A DNA stretch of 64,000 nucleotides from Thamnaconus septentrionalis (taxonomy: Eukaryota > Chordata > Actinopteri > Tetraodontiformes > Monacanthidae). Position 1 is the first letter of the stretch, and every line of letters begins with the position of its first letter. Shown here in pieces: positions 10,803 to 22,982 of this stretch. The position numbers and the translations under genes are program-made. The stretch lies in assembly GCA_009823395.1 (NCBI GenBank), contig CM020514.1:9734966-9798965 (forward strand). The letters are read 5' to 3'. The notes below the pieces were generated by a model. That model was not told the DNA's origin and searched no databases. It worked only from the letters and a program-made list of their open reading frames with translations.

Positions 10803-13800
10803 CTGGGGGGGGTGTGCGAGGACAGGCAACGATACGCAGGCGAGAATCAGAGGGGGAGCATCTCTCCGTTTCTCTTTCTTCCTCTTACATAACCTCATCC
10901 CTCCATCCTCACCCTCAGTGTTTGGGGAGCACCTGACACGCGTCTGTTGCGTGTCACCCGGAGACCCCGGGAGGGGGGGTGAAGGCCCACTGACACTCCA
11001 GCAAACACCCTCCCCTGTTTATTTATTCGCTTGTTTGTTTATTTATTTTCCTGCTGCACTGTTGCTTTTTTTATGACAATCCATGTGCGTGATGTCACCG
11101 CCGCCCACGGCGACGATTGTTGCTATGGGGATCGGCCGATCTGCGCGGAAACTGTTGCCTCGGGGGGGGGGGCTGAGACTCATTTACAAGTGTGTTAATG
11201 GACTTTCTCTGTCTTTGTCTTTCTCTCTCCCCCGCTCTCGTCCTCTCCGCCAGCCTTTTTCCGTGGCGGCGCTCACTCCTCATCCGCCGCACGCAGCCAT
11301 GAATCAGAGCGTTTGGAAAAGCGAGGCAGCAGCAGCAGAAGCAGCACTCAGTGCTTTTACGTGCACTCCAGATAATCGGGGTAGTGCCTCGCTCCGAAAC
11401 TGTGATCGGAAAGTTTTAAAATTCGTTTAAATGACTTTGCTTGATTGGAAACCGGTTTTTCCAATTTCACTTCTCAAAATCAACCCAGATCATCCGATCG
11501 TAGTCCAATCTGTCCTGCCATGTCTGCAGAGATTTCAGATTGGAATCGCAGAATGCTAAAATCAGCTCTCTCGGTTCTGACCCGGAAGTAGTATGAGATG
11601 GCGAGATGAGTAGAGCAGTGTTGTCTATCACTCCGGTGTCTAAGAGGTTAATATGCTCAAGTTCATGAAAGGAAGAACGAGGAAAGATAATTTAGTTTAG
11701 TTTACTTTAGTGAGTTTATTTTGGTTGTTTTTCAATATTGTACATGCATTGTACATTAAACTAAACAGTTATTCATTTAAAAGAGTCGCGAAAAGACACA
11801 AAAGTGTTACAATACCCACAAGGCGAAATTAGAATATAGCGCCACCTAATGTCATGGAGGCAGATGCACTTTAGTATATATAATCTGAACATCTCATCTG
11901 CATTTAAACGTGTCATGGTCATGTAAATGGTGCATAATGAATAAGTCCATGGACTTTTTTTTTTTCCAAGGCTGCTCAAGGCTGGATGTAATTAACATGA
12001 TGTAAAGCAAACTGCTGTTAAATCAGCTCAAGGTTTTCTGGTAGCGTGGTTGGATATTCTCACTCGTAATCCGTCTTGTGAATTCATGGACAAACTGTGT
12101 ACTGTTTGTGAATAGAAAAACAGATGAAACCCTCTTTATGCCTGGACTGAACCAGTGGAAGGGTGACCATTTCCTTCGCTCATTTTTCCCCCTGTCTTGA
12201 AAATTCTCCGCTCCTTTTGCCTCCTCATTTTTCCTTCCTTCCTTAACTGCTCCCTTCAGCCACTGAAATGTGTTATTAGCATGAAACAATGAAAGAACAG
12301 GCTTCTTAAGTACACGCCTTACTTCCTCAATAAATACCCACCATGCCCGTAATTACCCTCCTTTGACACTCGGAGGATTCTTGCTATTAGTCAGCGAGTG
12401 CGCAGCTGCGACCGTGTGTCGGAGCACGGTGGCTGCCTGAGTGACGTACGCACAGCCGAGCGCTTTGAAGGTCTTCAAAACCTTTTTTTCTTTTCAAGCT
12501 TTTTCTTCTTTAAGTAAACTGCATGAACATTCCAAATTTCTTCCACGGCACTGCAGCAAAACCGACTCGGTGATTTTTCTTTTTTTGTTTTTTGTTTTTT
12601 GTTTTTATTAGAATTTTTAAAGCCTAAATCTTCCGTTAGTGAGTGAAGAGACTTATAGCAAAGCTTCCAGCTGTCATTCAGCAAGGAAGCAATGTCTGAA
12701 TTTGAGATGTAGAGCGAAATGAAAGGACACGTTTTGGCTTATCAGAAATGTGATGCTTTTAAGCTTACTGCGCAAATGGAGGCGCAATGGAATTACAATG
12801 AAGACAAGGTGTATCCAGGATACACATTTCATTATGAAACTTCGACTTGACACTTTAACTCAAAGAATTGGTCAAGTCTGCGTGAAACGCAACGTACAAT
12901 TCAAAACTGTTTGTAAAAAGTTCGGAATTTGCCCTTAAAAGTGACCTTTAGATGAAACTATTGCCAAGTACTGATGGCGAGGACTTCAACAACAATCAAC
13001 AACAGTCCGGCGGTGACGGGATGGTTCACACGCGGCCGTTGCCTCATTATCAATATTTAGTCGTCGATGTCGGCTCCCTCAACAATTTGCATGGGGAACG
13101 GCATTATGGGATTTGCAGTCCCTTTGTGACCCGCCTTTCTGGAGGGCTAACGACATCGACCGCGAGTCATCGATAACATATCCATGACGTTATTAATAAG
13201 CGCTTAAGTGGCCCATGCTGAGCCAACATTACTACAAGTGACTCACTGACCGAGTATGGATTAGGTTTGATAGAAGCCAGCTTCCCTGCTGTCCCCTGTG
13301 TCTTATCTCACTGCGGCGTATTGGGACCACTCATATTATCGCGTCCTTTCCAATTCCCATTGCCTTTGTTTCTGACATGTGCTCTTGCGATCATCATCAA
13401 GACCCATAAGACCGCAGGCGTAATAGAAATATACTTGGACAGTTTTTGGACACCTCATACATTGTGATTTATTGCATTAAGAATCACTCTTTGAAATACT
13501 CCAAGTGCACTTTCAGTGGGACATTTCCCCTGGCCCTCATTCAAGAAATTTCTTTCGTTTTTTTCTATAACAATAAACAATTAATAATAAACAATAAACG
13601 GAAAAGACATTGCAATTGGTTCCAAAAAACAGCAAATGCTATATAATGTATGAGATTTGCGTAAAAATTTTAAAGGACCTCAAACTTTTAATCGCAGTTT
13701 GTTTACAAAGGCTTTCTATACAGCTCTTGCTTCCGTCTTGCTCCTTTATTAAGTTTATAAAAGCTATTAGTCAACGTTATAAGCTTGTTTCCTCCAGTTA

Positions 13801-14873
13801 CGGAAGGCGTTGTCCTCTTGTATACATCATTGAGAACTGCATCTGTATGTTTATCTCTTGCATTGATTGAGAACATGAAGTGTTTTCATTTTTCTATCAA
13901 GCAGCAATGTATTTTTTCCCTTTAATCGACATTAGCGTTAGTCACTTTTAATATCTTTTGCAATTCATTGACTTATGAAGTGAGGAGAATGACATAAATG
14001 GCAGCGGGCACCTTTCCACTGCTACGGGTCCATAAATTGTACAACTTTTTTCAGGCACTTAAAAAAAAAAAAAAAAACAATACCCAGTGCCTTTCAGTTC
14101 CCAGATGTTAGCACGTCCTGACCTTTCAGTTCTTCACATAAAGGTAATCATGTGATCCCGATTTCTTCCACTGTTCCCATTCATCAAGCACATTGTCACG
14201 GGTCAGTCGCCTTGGAAACACGCTTCTGCAGATTTTTACAGGAGTGAGTGCAGATGTTCAAGTGCGAGCGAGCTTTTTTTTTTTCCATAATCACAAGTGA
14301 AGCGTAGCCCGCCCAGGTTAATGCAAGCTACGTATGAACACTCCTCAACACGGAATTATCTCATTATACATAAATGTAGCGCCAGCCAAAAAAAAAAAAA
14401 AAAAAATCAAGAAGAGATACAATGGAATGACTCGACTTTCCATTACATTATATTATCCCAACTTTATTCTTCGCTCAGCGGCTTTCCTAATCACATACAC
14501 TCCCTTATTAGAGATAACATGACCTTTCGTGTGTTGGCAGCTTCCAGTGTGACCTTTACGATTGAGACAGAGCGAGAACAGCTGTGCGTTGAGTGGGGCA
14601 TAATGCCGTTCTACGTCACACATCTCGGTACAATACTTCCAGAAAATGGCTGGGGGGTGTCACCTTTACATTTTCAGCCGAACTTCCAAGCGCTCCCTCG
14701 ATCCTCGAGTTGGAACAGAGTCTTCAGATTGTGCCACGGCTTCTGGTGTTTCCTCTCTTCATATTCTAGACGCTTCTCAATGATTGTTGCTGATATTTTG
14801 ATTTTATTTGATGTCCGTCCCATTGCTGTGATTGAATGTGTTTAAAAAGAGGAGGTTAAAGTGGATGTGCCAC

Positions 14874-15351
14874 TAGCTGCGTTTCCATTACAGATTTTCG
14901 CAAAATAAAAGCGGTATTTCTAAAATTTCGACAAAGTACAATTGCGATTTGCAGGTGTTTCCATTGATTGGGGTGAAGCGCATAAGCCGTAATTCTCGTA
15001 GACGAGATTTTCCGAGAATTATGTTTGCTTGTGTTTGTTTACGATTATGTGCTGTCAAGAATGGTCTGTCTCCTCCTTTTTTCAAACATAACGCGCCATT
15101 TTCACTTGAAGTGAACTGGTCACGTGACCCCGTACGTCACATCCCGTGACGCGTAAATGCGAAAAAAGTGTTTCCATGACACTTTTGCGATATACCTCTA
15201 TATCGATACATCTGAAAAACCACCTCATCATAGCGTAAAAACCTTTTAGCAATATTTGAGAGGTTTTCGAAGTTTAGCTGTTTCCATTACCATTTTTCTT
15301 ATTGCGATATTTAGGTTTTGCGCAAATCCAGGGGGAATGTAAATGTAGCTA
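14874..15351. mobile_element. MITE with imperfect terminal inverted repeats (TAGCTGCGTTTCCATT)
   Basis: The left end TAGCTGCGTTTCCATT and the reverse complement of the right end, TAGCTACATTTACATT, match at 13 of 16 positions. The interior repeats GTTTCCATTA/GTTTCCATGA several times and has no coding capacity. Its right half recurs in inverted orientation at 20579-20763. The termini resemble those of the 6107-6735 element. Confidence 0.8.
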
Positions 15352-15818
15352 ATGTTTCAGGTTCATTTAATATAATGTCCCTCTTAAGTTAGCTTAGCTT
15401 AGCTTAACTTGGTTTTAATCTATTGAAGTAGAAGAATTGTGTTTAATTCGTGGCACCTTACTCACGAGGTTCAGTGGTTGTGGCTGATTGATCCTGCAGA
15501 CAGTTTGAGAAAGGAAAAAACTGATGACGATAACAATAATCATAATACTAGTAACAATATATATGGAAATTGCATCATTATTCTGAAGCCCAACACTATG
15601 TTTCCTTCTCTTCTCGATGCGGGGCTGTTCGAGCGTGAACCCATGTTATTTCTGACATAACAACAGTATTCCCTCTTGGCTTTAACTCCATTTGTGAGAA
15701 AAATAACTTTTCCATTACTCTGATTTCCCCATGCACTGCAGGTAGCTTGTTTTTGCAGCCATGACTCAACTGCCTGGCGCATTTTTATTTTCTTTTTTTT
15801 TCCTGAAGCGTCTGGCAC

Positions 15819-15863
15819 ACACACACACACACACACACAAGCGCGCGCCCACACACACACACA
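15819..15863. repeat. (CA)n microsatellite, interrupted
   Basis: Two CA runs separated by GCGCGCGCC. Confidence 0.9.
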
Positions 15864-18103
15864 TTATGCCTGAGTAAACTGTCATTATTTTGGATGGACT
15901 GTCTCCACAGTCATTTTCTACCTACCCACCTTTATTCTGAGTCTCATCTTTTCGGGGTGTTCCTGTGGAACTCTGGCTCCAACTCCATTCCAACAAATTT
16001 TCATAAATACAAGCGTGTTAAAAAGCAGGATAAAAAATAAATAAACAAATTCCTTGTCAGATGACGTGTGTAGCGAGCCAAAGAGTAGAGATTTGAAGCC
16101 AGTAGATTTGTGGTATTGTTCTCTGACATCGCTTGGTGGAGTCGCACATGCAGTGAAGGCAGCCGTCAGCGGGAGTAGTGTCCTCAGCTGCGGTTTGGCT
16201 TTGGGGCCTTGCTCAAGGGCATCTGAGTGGCATTAATAAAGGAGGGGCAGCCATTCATTTCCCTCTTTAATTAACAGTGTGGGAAACCAGCAGCCAGGCA
16301 GGAGACGGCTATCTCCGCTGTCACTCTCAGATTCTGTCACACCGGCGAGGCTTCCCGAGTTGGCAGAGACTCTGCCAGCAAAATCCCAATCGGCTCTGGC
16401 CAGGAATAGTTTGGAACCCTTTAAGTTAGTTTTTGAGCTGAATCAAAACAAAAAATAAATGTTCCCTTGTAGTTATAACGACTTTATATGATAAATTCTC
16501 TTGTTTTCTATTTGATTTCAAACAACAGTGGAGCATTTGCTCCACTTAAAGTTCCTTATCAGAGATAAAGCTGAGTCTGCTTGGGTCTGTTTGAATTAGT
16601 AGTTCTTCCATCCACGTAAATAGTCGGTTTGAGGAATTACAAATGGTTTTTGCATCCACATAACATGCCTACATTAAAAGGAGCACATCTTTCCCAATGA
16701 AGAAACCAAAGGAAAATATTCCCCCTTTGCATTCTCGCCTGCACATAATATACATTTCTGCATTTCTTCCCTCAGTCTTTGGGGCCCCTGCTAAGTGAGG
16801 TGAGTGCGGTTGCCATGGTGGGAAGGATACAGCGCCGTAGAGAATGGTAATGATATCCTACACGAGAAGTTCCAGCCGTGCAGCGATAATCATTTCTACA
16901 GGATTAAGTCCTGACCCACATCAGCCCAGCATATTAGCATTCTGAGAGAGCACTGCGGCAAGATTCCGCACACACTAAATGCCTGCGCTTAATAGGATGG
17001 GAAAGAGGAGGCAGAACGGGAGACGGTGAGGAAAAGCAAAGAGAGATTAAATAAGCCGGGGAAAATGAAGACAATCTCTGCGAAGGTCAGCCGGGACTGC
17101 GCTGCGTGTTGTCTTCTTTAAGGTGCAGCGTCCGGCATCCTGCAGGATTCTTTAAGTCTTCGCTTCCCTGAGACGTCCTGGTGCGATTTTCCCGCCTGCC
17201 ACAGCGGTAGAATTCTGCTTTGAAATGTTAGTCACTGTAAAAAAACAAATAAAGTTCTTTCACTGCACTTTCAGACAGCGACCTTTACGTGCAAATAGCC
17301 TCGCCAATAGGTTGATGAATGTTTTTAGTGAAGCTGGATCGAACTGACAAGTTATTAAAATCACAGACCTCTGGCAGGAGGTTCTGTTCTGCAGGGTTTT
17401 TTGTTTTGCTTGGTATTGTTTGCAGGGTACGCCCTGCATCGCGTTGCGTTACGTTATCTCAACAGTCAGGTTTTATGAACACTCTCTGTTGTCTGAGTTA
17501 TTTGACTGTGAAACAAGCGAGAGGCTTTTTTTTGGTGGGATACTCGTCCACTGAATGAATCCGGCAGCGGAATGAGAAACGACAGCGCGGCAGAACAGCA
17601 ACAATTTGCGTGTAAAGGATCAACCCAAGTCGGCGTGAGGAGGAAAATTGTCAGGAGATACTCCGGCTCCGCTTCGAATTGGAATGCCACGCTAGGGCGC
17701 TAATACCTGACTCCTAATAAACGAGTCCAACGCGAGCGTGGCTTTTGTCGCGACAACCACTCACGCGTCCGCCGTGTTGATGTTTTTCGAGTGGAGCGTT
17801 CAGACGTCTGCTGGGAGCATGTTGGTGAGTTTATGCCGCGATTTTAATGCAACTGTGAGTCACGGAAAAGTGAAGTACTTTCCGAGCTATTTTTGTTATA
17901 AGGAAAAACACACATTGCACAGTTCCTCAACTGTCACTGTAAAGACTCATATTCAACTTGAAAGGCAGATTTACATTTTAAAGTGTTTTTTATGTTATAT
18001 TTTTTTTGACCATAGAAGGCTATATGTTGTCTATGGACACACACTAGCCCCCTATTAGCGAGAATGTCCAATTGCTTGTTAACACACAAATGCCATTCTG
18101 TGT

Positions 18104-18285
18104 GTATATATATATACATATACACATATATACACATATATATATACATATGTATACATATATACACACACATATATGTATACATATATATATATATGTG
18201 TATATATGTATACATATATATACACATATATATATATATATACATATATACATATATAAATATATATATGTCTATGTGTGTAATA
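18104..18285. repeat. TA/TATACA-rich low-complexity tract
   Basis: Alternating TATATA, CATATA and TGTATA units, nearly self-complementary, giving matching Ile/Tyr-rich false frames on both strands. Confidence 0.9.
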
Positions 18286-19773
18286 TTGCAGGTTGACACA
18301 TGCACTCAGTCACACATGCAAACACACACGCACAAATCAAACACAGCCTGCCTCTCACAGGAAATCATTGCAGTAATTAACGTCCTGGCGCGCTCCCACA
18401 GCGCTGCTCTGATTGGGTGAAAGTCGGCCTAAGAAGCGTCTGAGCGCAGCTCCCACGTGCATTTTGCCAGAGTGAAATTATCCCCGCGCTGGGCCGGCAC
18501 CAGGGGACGTCATCAGCCTGCGTTAGTGTGTAAACATTTCTCTTTTCCCCCGGCGCCCCTGTCCCAGTGTCTCAGGCCCATTCGCCACATGTCACTTGTC
18601 AGCCTTGATTTAGATTTATCAACACGTGTTCCTCCACCGCCGCCGCTCGATCGGCAATCCCTCTCTGCCCCCCTGAATGTACCGCGCACGCTCTCAGTAG
18701 ATTTGGCAGCAGGGGTGTAATTGAGGTGAGGGGAGAGGGTGGGGGGGTGCAGAATAAGAAAACCAGGAGTGAAAGAAATGGGAAAAAAGAAAGAAAGGAG
18801 CAGGAAAAAGTGAGGGGGAAATATGGAAGGTTGAGGTGGCAACACCTTAACGTCTGCGGAGGCTTCAAAGTACAGGTGGTGGGTTGAATTTTTTTTTTTT
18901 TTAGGGCCGCATTTCTGAAACGAGAGTGCGGGTGTGAGGGCAGCGTGCTGGAAGTGCGATAAGAGGGAGGGTTGGTGGAGGTGAAGAGGGCCGAGCCGCG
19001 CCGTGTCGTGCCGGGGAGTGCGCGAGGAGTGAGATTTTTGCCGTTTGGAAGAGTGTGTTTGAGGGCAAAACGGTGGAGAGAGGCGACGCTGGGGAAGATA
19101 AGCTGCGTGTGGCCCCCCCGATGAACACCCACCAAGAGGTGGAGTGGGAGAAATAAATGGCCTGTCTGGAGGGCAGAGCAGGGATCCAGGAGGTCCCTGT
19201 CTCCGGGACGTTGGAAGATGCGATCTGCCGCCCGGCGTGAAGCCGAGGATGAAAGGGAAACGCAAAAAAATTAATTCCTTAGATCTGATATTCTCAAGGC
19301 GGCGGCGCAGGAGCGCGAGAGCCAGCGGTGTAAGCGGCGCTCCGGTGGGATGGCAAAGTCTATTTACGAACAAACGTGGGCAAGTTTTGTCACTCGGAGG
19401 CTGCAAATTACACTCATGTAGCTCCATGGGTTTGGTTGTTGTTTTTTTTTAGTCTTTTTTTCTCCGAACTCCGTCACCGAGCTTTGGCGCTATTTCCTCC
19501 CTTAAACGTCTCACGGAGTTTGTCTTCGCTAGCCGGTCGGGGGAGGAGGGGCAAGCGTTGTCACAAACTGGCTCAGATATCGTGACACGAGGTGAACAGG
19601 CCATTATTGAAGCCCCGCCTCTCCGCGCCGTCTGGGTCTGAGGTTTGGCCGAAGGAACAGAGGGGCCTCTTCTGGCGACGTTAGACGCCTTGGCCGAGCG
19701 GACGGGGGGACGGAGAGACGGGGGATGATTAATCCCGCTGCGCTGTGCGGGTTACAAGTGGACGCTGTGGGTC

Positions 19774-19774
<1 letters not shown>

Positions 19775-19825
<51 letters not shown>
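19775..19825. repeat. (GT)n microsatellite
   Basis: About 25 GT units. Confidence 0.95.
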
Positions 19826-19826
<1 letters not shown>

Positions 19827-20006
19827 CGTGTGGACTCGCCCGGGGTTTGATTTAGTTAGTCTGGCCTCAGTTGGTATTCTGGTCAGTGGGTCAGCGCCTG
19901 CAGCCTGGCTCCTCTCGAGCCCTTCGTTAAAGTGACGATCCTCGTCAAGTGTTCAAATCAGAACATTTAATTGGCCCCCGGCCCCCTGGACAGCAGTCAA
20001 TTACAG

Positions 20007-20009
<3 letters not shown>

Positions 20010-20076
<67 letters not shown>
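20010..20076. repeat. (CT)n microsatellite
   Basis: About 33 CT units. Confidence 0.95.
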
Positions 20077-20079
<3 letters not shown>

Positions 20080-20578
20080 TCCTCCCTCTATCTCTCTTTC
20101 TCTCATCCGCACTGCATGTCTTTTAGCTGCATTGCTCGCGTCATCCTCTAGCCGGCCACCTCTTCTTGTGTGCCCAGCGATTGAAATGGTGCTAAGGCAA
20201 AAAATTTCTGCGCTAGTGTTTGCAGTAAAGCATTTGAAAGGCCCTTTTTGAATGACTTCCTGTGTCATTGAGAGGAAATTGCGTTCTCTTTGGCCTTTTT
20301 CTGTGAGCACAAAAGGAGCTTTTAGAAGAGGCCACGGTGGCGGAAAAAAGAAAGCGACTCCCAAACCGTCTGGCTTGGACGTGAATGAAGAGGGAAGCAT
20401 GGTGCCTGCGGCCATGATAAGATGTGAGCCAGAAGAATTGTTATGTAATTGGTTGAATATTAAATGCAGAGGCTGAAATCTGAGGGTTAATTGACAATAT
20501 GTGAAGTGGTGCAAAGTCATGTCCATTTTTCTGAGGTGTTTTTTTTTGTTTTATTGTTGTGAAGGCTGCCTTCCTCTG

Positions 20579-20763
20579 AAGCTGCGTTTCCATAACCCCT
20601 AGAATTATGCAAACCCTAAATATTGCAAAAGAAAAATGGTAATGGAAACGCTTAAACTTGGAAAAGCCTCTCAAATATGGCTAAAAGGTTTTGACGCTCT
20701 CATGAGGTGGTTTTTCAGACGCATCCATATAGAGGTATATCGCAAAAGTGTCATGGAAACACT
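20579..20763. mobile_element. inverted partial copy of the 14874-15351 MITE
   Basis: The reverse complement aligns with 15168-15351 over its length. It shares ATACCTCTATAT, TCTGAAAAACCACCTCAT, AAAACCTTTTAGC, ATATTTGAGAGG and TTTCCATTACCATTTTTCTT. The terminus AGCTGCGTTTCCAT is retained. Only half of the element is present. Confidence 0.85.
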
Positions 20764-22942
20764 GATCATTGAAAATTCTTGTCCCAAAAAAAGGGGGAAC
20801 AAAATTTAAGTATACTTAACTTAACTTAGGTTAAAGAACTTTGGAGTCACTCATAGATGAGTTTATGTCTGCAACAGCTCACACTGGGCCTGTTGCTCAA
20901 CTCTAAACCCTAACAATTGAGTTTCTGGTCACATAAAATTATAATTTGGTGCAAAAAAATAAAAAAAACACTTTTTGATGATGGCCAGAAACATATCACG
21001 TGAAACCTGCTACCTGTTTGGGATTTGTCTCTCCTTATTAAAGTTTATAACGTCCCTGGTGGATCATCAAGAGGCCTGGAACAAACGGGGACAACGGAGC
21101 GGCGGAGAGGGAAAGAGGCTGGATTCTCCTCCGTTAAAAGCTCTCAGGCTTGTAATGGTAATTAAGGGCTTGTCTCTGGAGAGGAGACAATATTAGAGCA
21201 GCAGAAAGACTGGGCTCGCCGAGCGCTTCCCTCTTTTTTTTCCTTTTTTTTTTAATGCTTTTACTCATCGCTCCCACTCTTTCTGCCCAAACACGACAAT
21301 CTGCTCTTTTAGCTGTAGCTCCGCCCACCCAATCACAACCCTCACTCTGACCTGCGCCTCAATGCAGATTAACAACCCCAGTCATTCAAGCCTTGGAAAT
21401 TAAAATATAAAATCACCCCTTTGAAGGCGGAGATTCAGCTCATGTGTTGCAGTGTTTTTCAGCGCGGCCCATTCAGGGTTTGGGGTTTTTTTGTTTGTTT
21501 GTTTGCGTTTTTTGTGACCCTCCTGTAATTGCAGCTTACGCTGAGCGCTGATCTGACATCAATGCCAGTTCTCAGAGACTCCAATGTGGCACAGAGCCGG
21601 TCTTTTTCTGCACCCCCCCTCTCCCCCCCAGCCACCCCAGCCCCCCCAGCCCCGCCCCCTGATCCGACAGGGCCTGCGGATCCGTCGCCGCTGCTCTCCA
21701 GCGTAGCCGGTGTTGCCGCGGCAACCGCGCGGTGGCTAAATACAGGAAATGTTGACAGACAGAGGACTTTCTGCTGCAGATACAAGCCGATAACACACCA
21801 GCACGGTTCCCCCTGCTCTGTAGATGCCCCCCTCGCTTCCAACCCTCCTTTCAAGATCAGATTTTTTTTTTTCCGCACGGTCGAGTCGAGGATTCGTTCG
21901 GAATGATGTGCGAGCGACGTCTTTAGTTGCTGAGTTGCTGCGCGGCGCCAGGTTTTCTCCAGACTCTCTTGATTTTTATCACTTTCTGCCTCCGCCGTAC
22001 TGATGAATGCGCGTTTTATCGTGCGCTCGCCGCCCTCCCTACCGCCGTTTTCCATACCGAGCTACACCATTTTAACCCCCTCGCTGCATCAAGTGAGACA
22101 CAAGTTCCCGTCTCACTGCGACTTAATGAAAAAAAGGAGCTGGAAGATGATTTGGACTTTTTTTTTTTTTTCCCAAAGCGTGTCATGAGGCGTGACGTCT
22201 GTTTCAGGTTTTTTTTTTTTTTCTTCCCCCTGTTTGCCTTCTCATACTTCCTGTGTGCGGAGACGGAATTACACACAAGCCGGTGGAAGCGTGTCTTATG
22301 CTGCTTTCACACCTTGCGGGGGAAGAATCATGACTGACAGAAGTTCAGATTCTCTCCTGCGGAGAAATCTGCGCAAACACGATCCCGCCCTCTCACTGGC
22401 ACGCTCGCGCGCACTTCCATACACATCCCCGTCTGGCCGCGTTATCTAATCTTTGAAACAGGAGATCTGACGTCGGTGAAATCATTTTAAAGCTGCGGGT
22501 ATTAACTCAACTTTCAGAGGTGACTTCCATACCTTCCATATCTACGACTAGAGGTCTTTACCTGAGTAATGCAGAGCCCTTTTTTTTTTCCAACTACTGC
22601 AAGTTGTGACACTGGAGAAGAAGAGACGACTGGGTTCCTTCAGTAGGAAAATATGATTATCATCCACTCGACCTCAAATGTCAAGTGTTTGCTGCCTTAC
22701 AAAGACAAAAGGGAGCAGAGGATGAAACTTAAATGTAGTTTGTCTTAAGAAGCTGAATGTTAAATTGATTTATTTCCTTACTGGAGACTTTGCAGATTTC
22801 CCGCAATATGTCACTTATGATAAAAAGCATTGAAAGTTGCATTGTGGTGTTCACTTTTGCATTTCAGTCTGAAGTGACTCAAAATATGACATCAGTACAA
22901 ACATAAAGTCATAATAACGGTTGCAGGTGTTATATGTCAAGT

Positions 22943-22982
22943 CAAGTACTTTATTAATTTCCCAAGAGGGAAATTTGAGTCA
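22943..22982. repeat. short teleost repeat motif (ACTTTATTAATTTCCCAAGAGGGAAATT)
   Basis: A second instance of the motif at 9077, here with a CCCaagaGGG mini-palindrome. Confidence 0.45.

Noticed and set aside
18513..19427. 304-codon minus-strand frame in the large intron
   Set aside because: Ser/Pro/His-rich translation of a purine-rich strand with runs from simple sequence; no domain, no conserved motif and no splice context.
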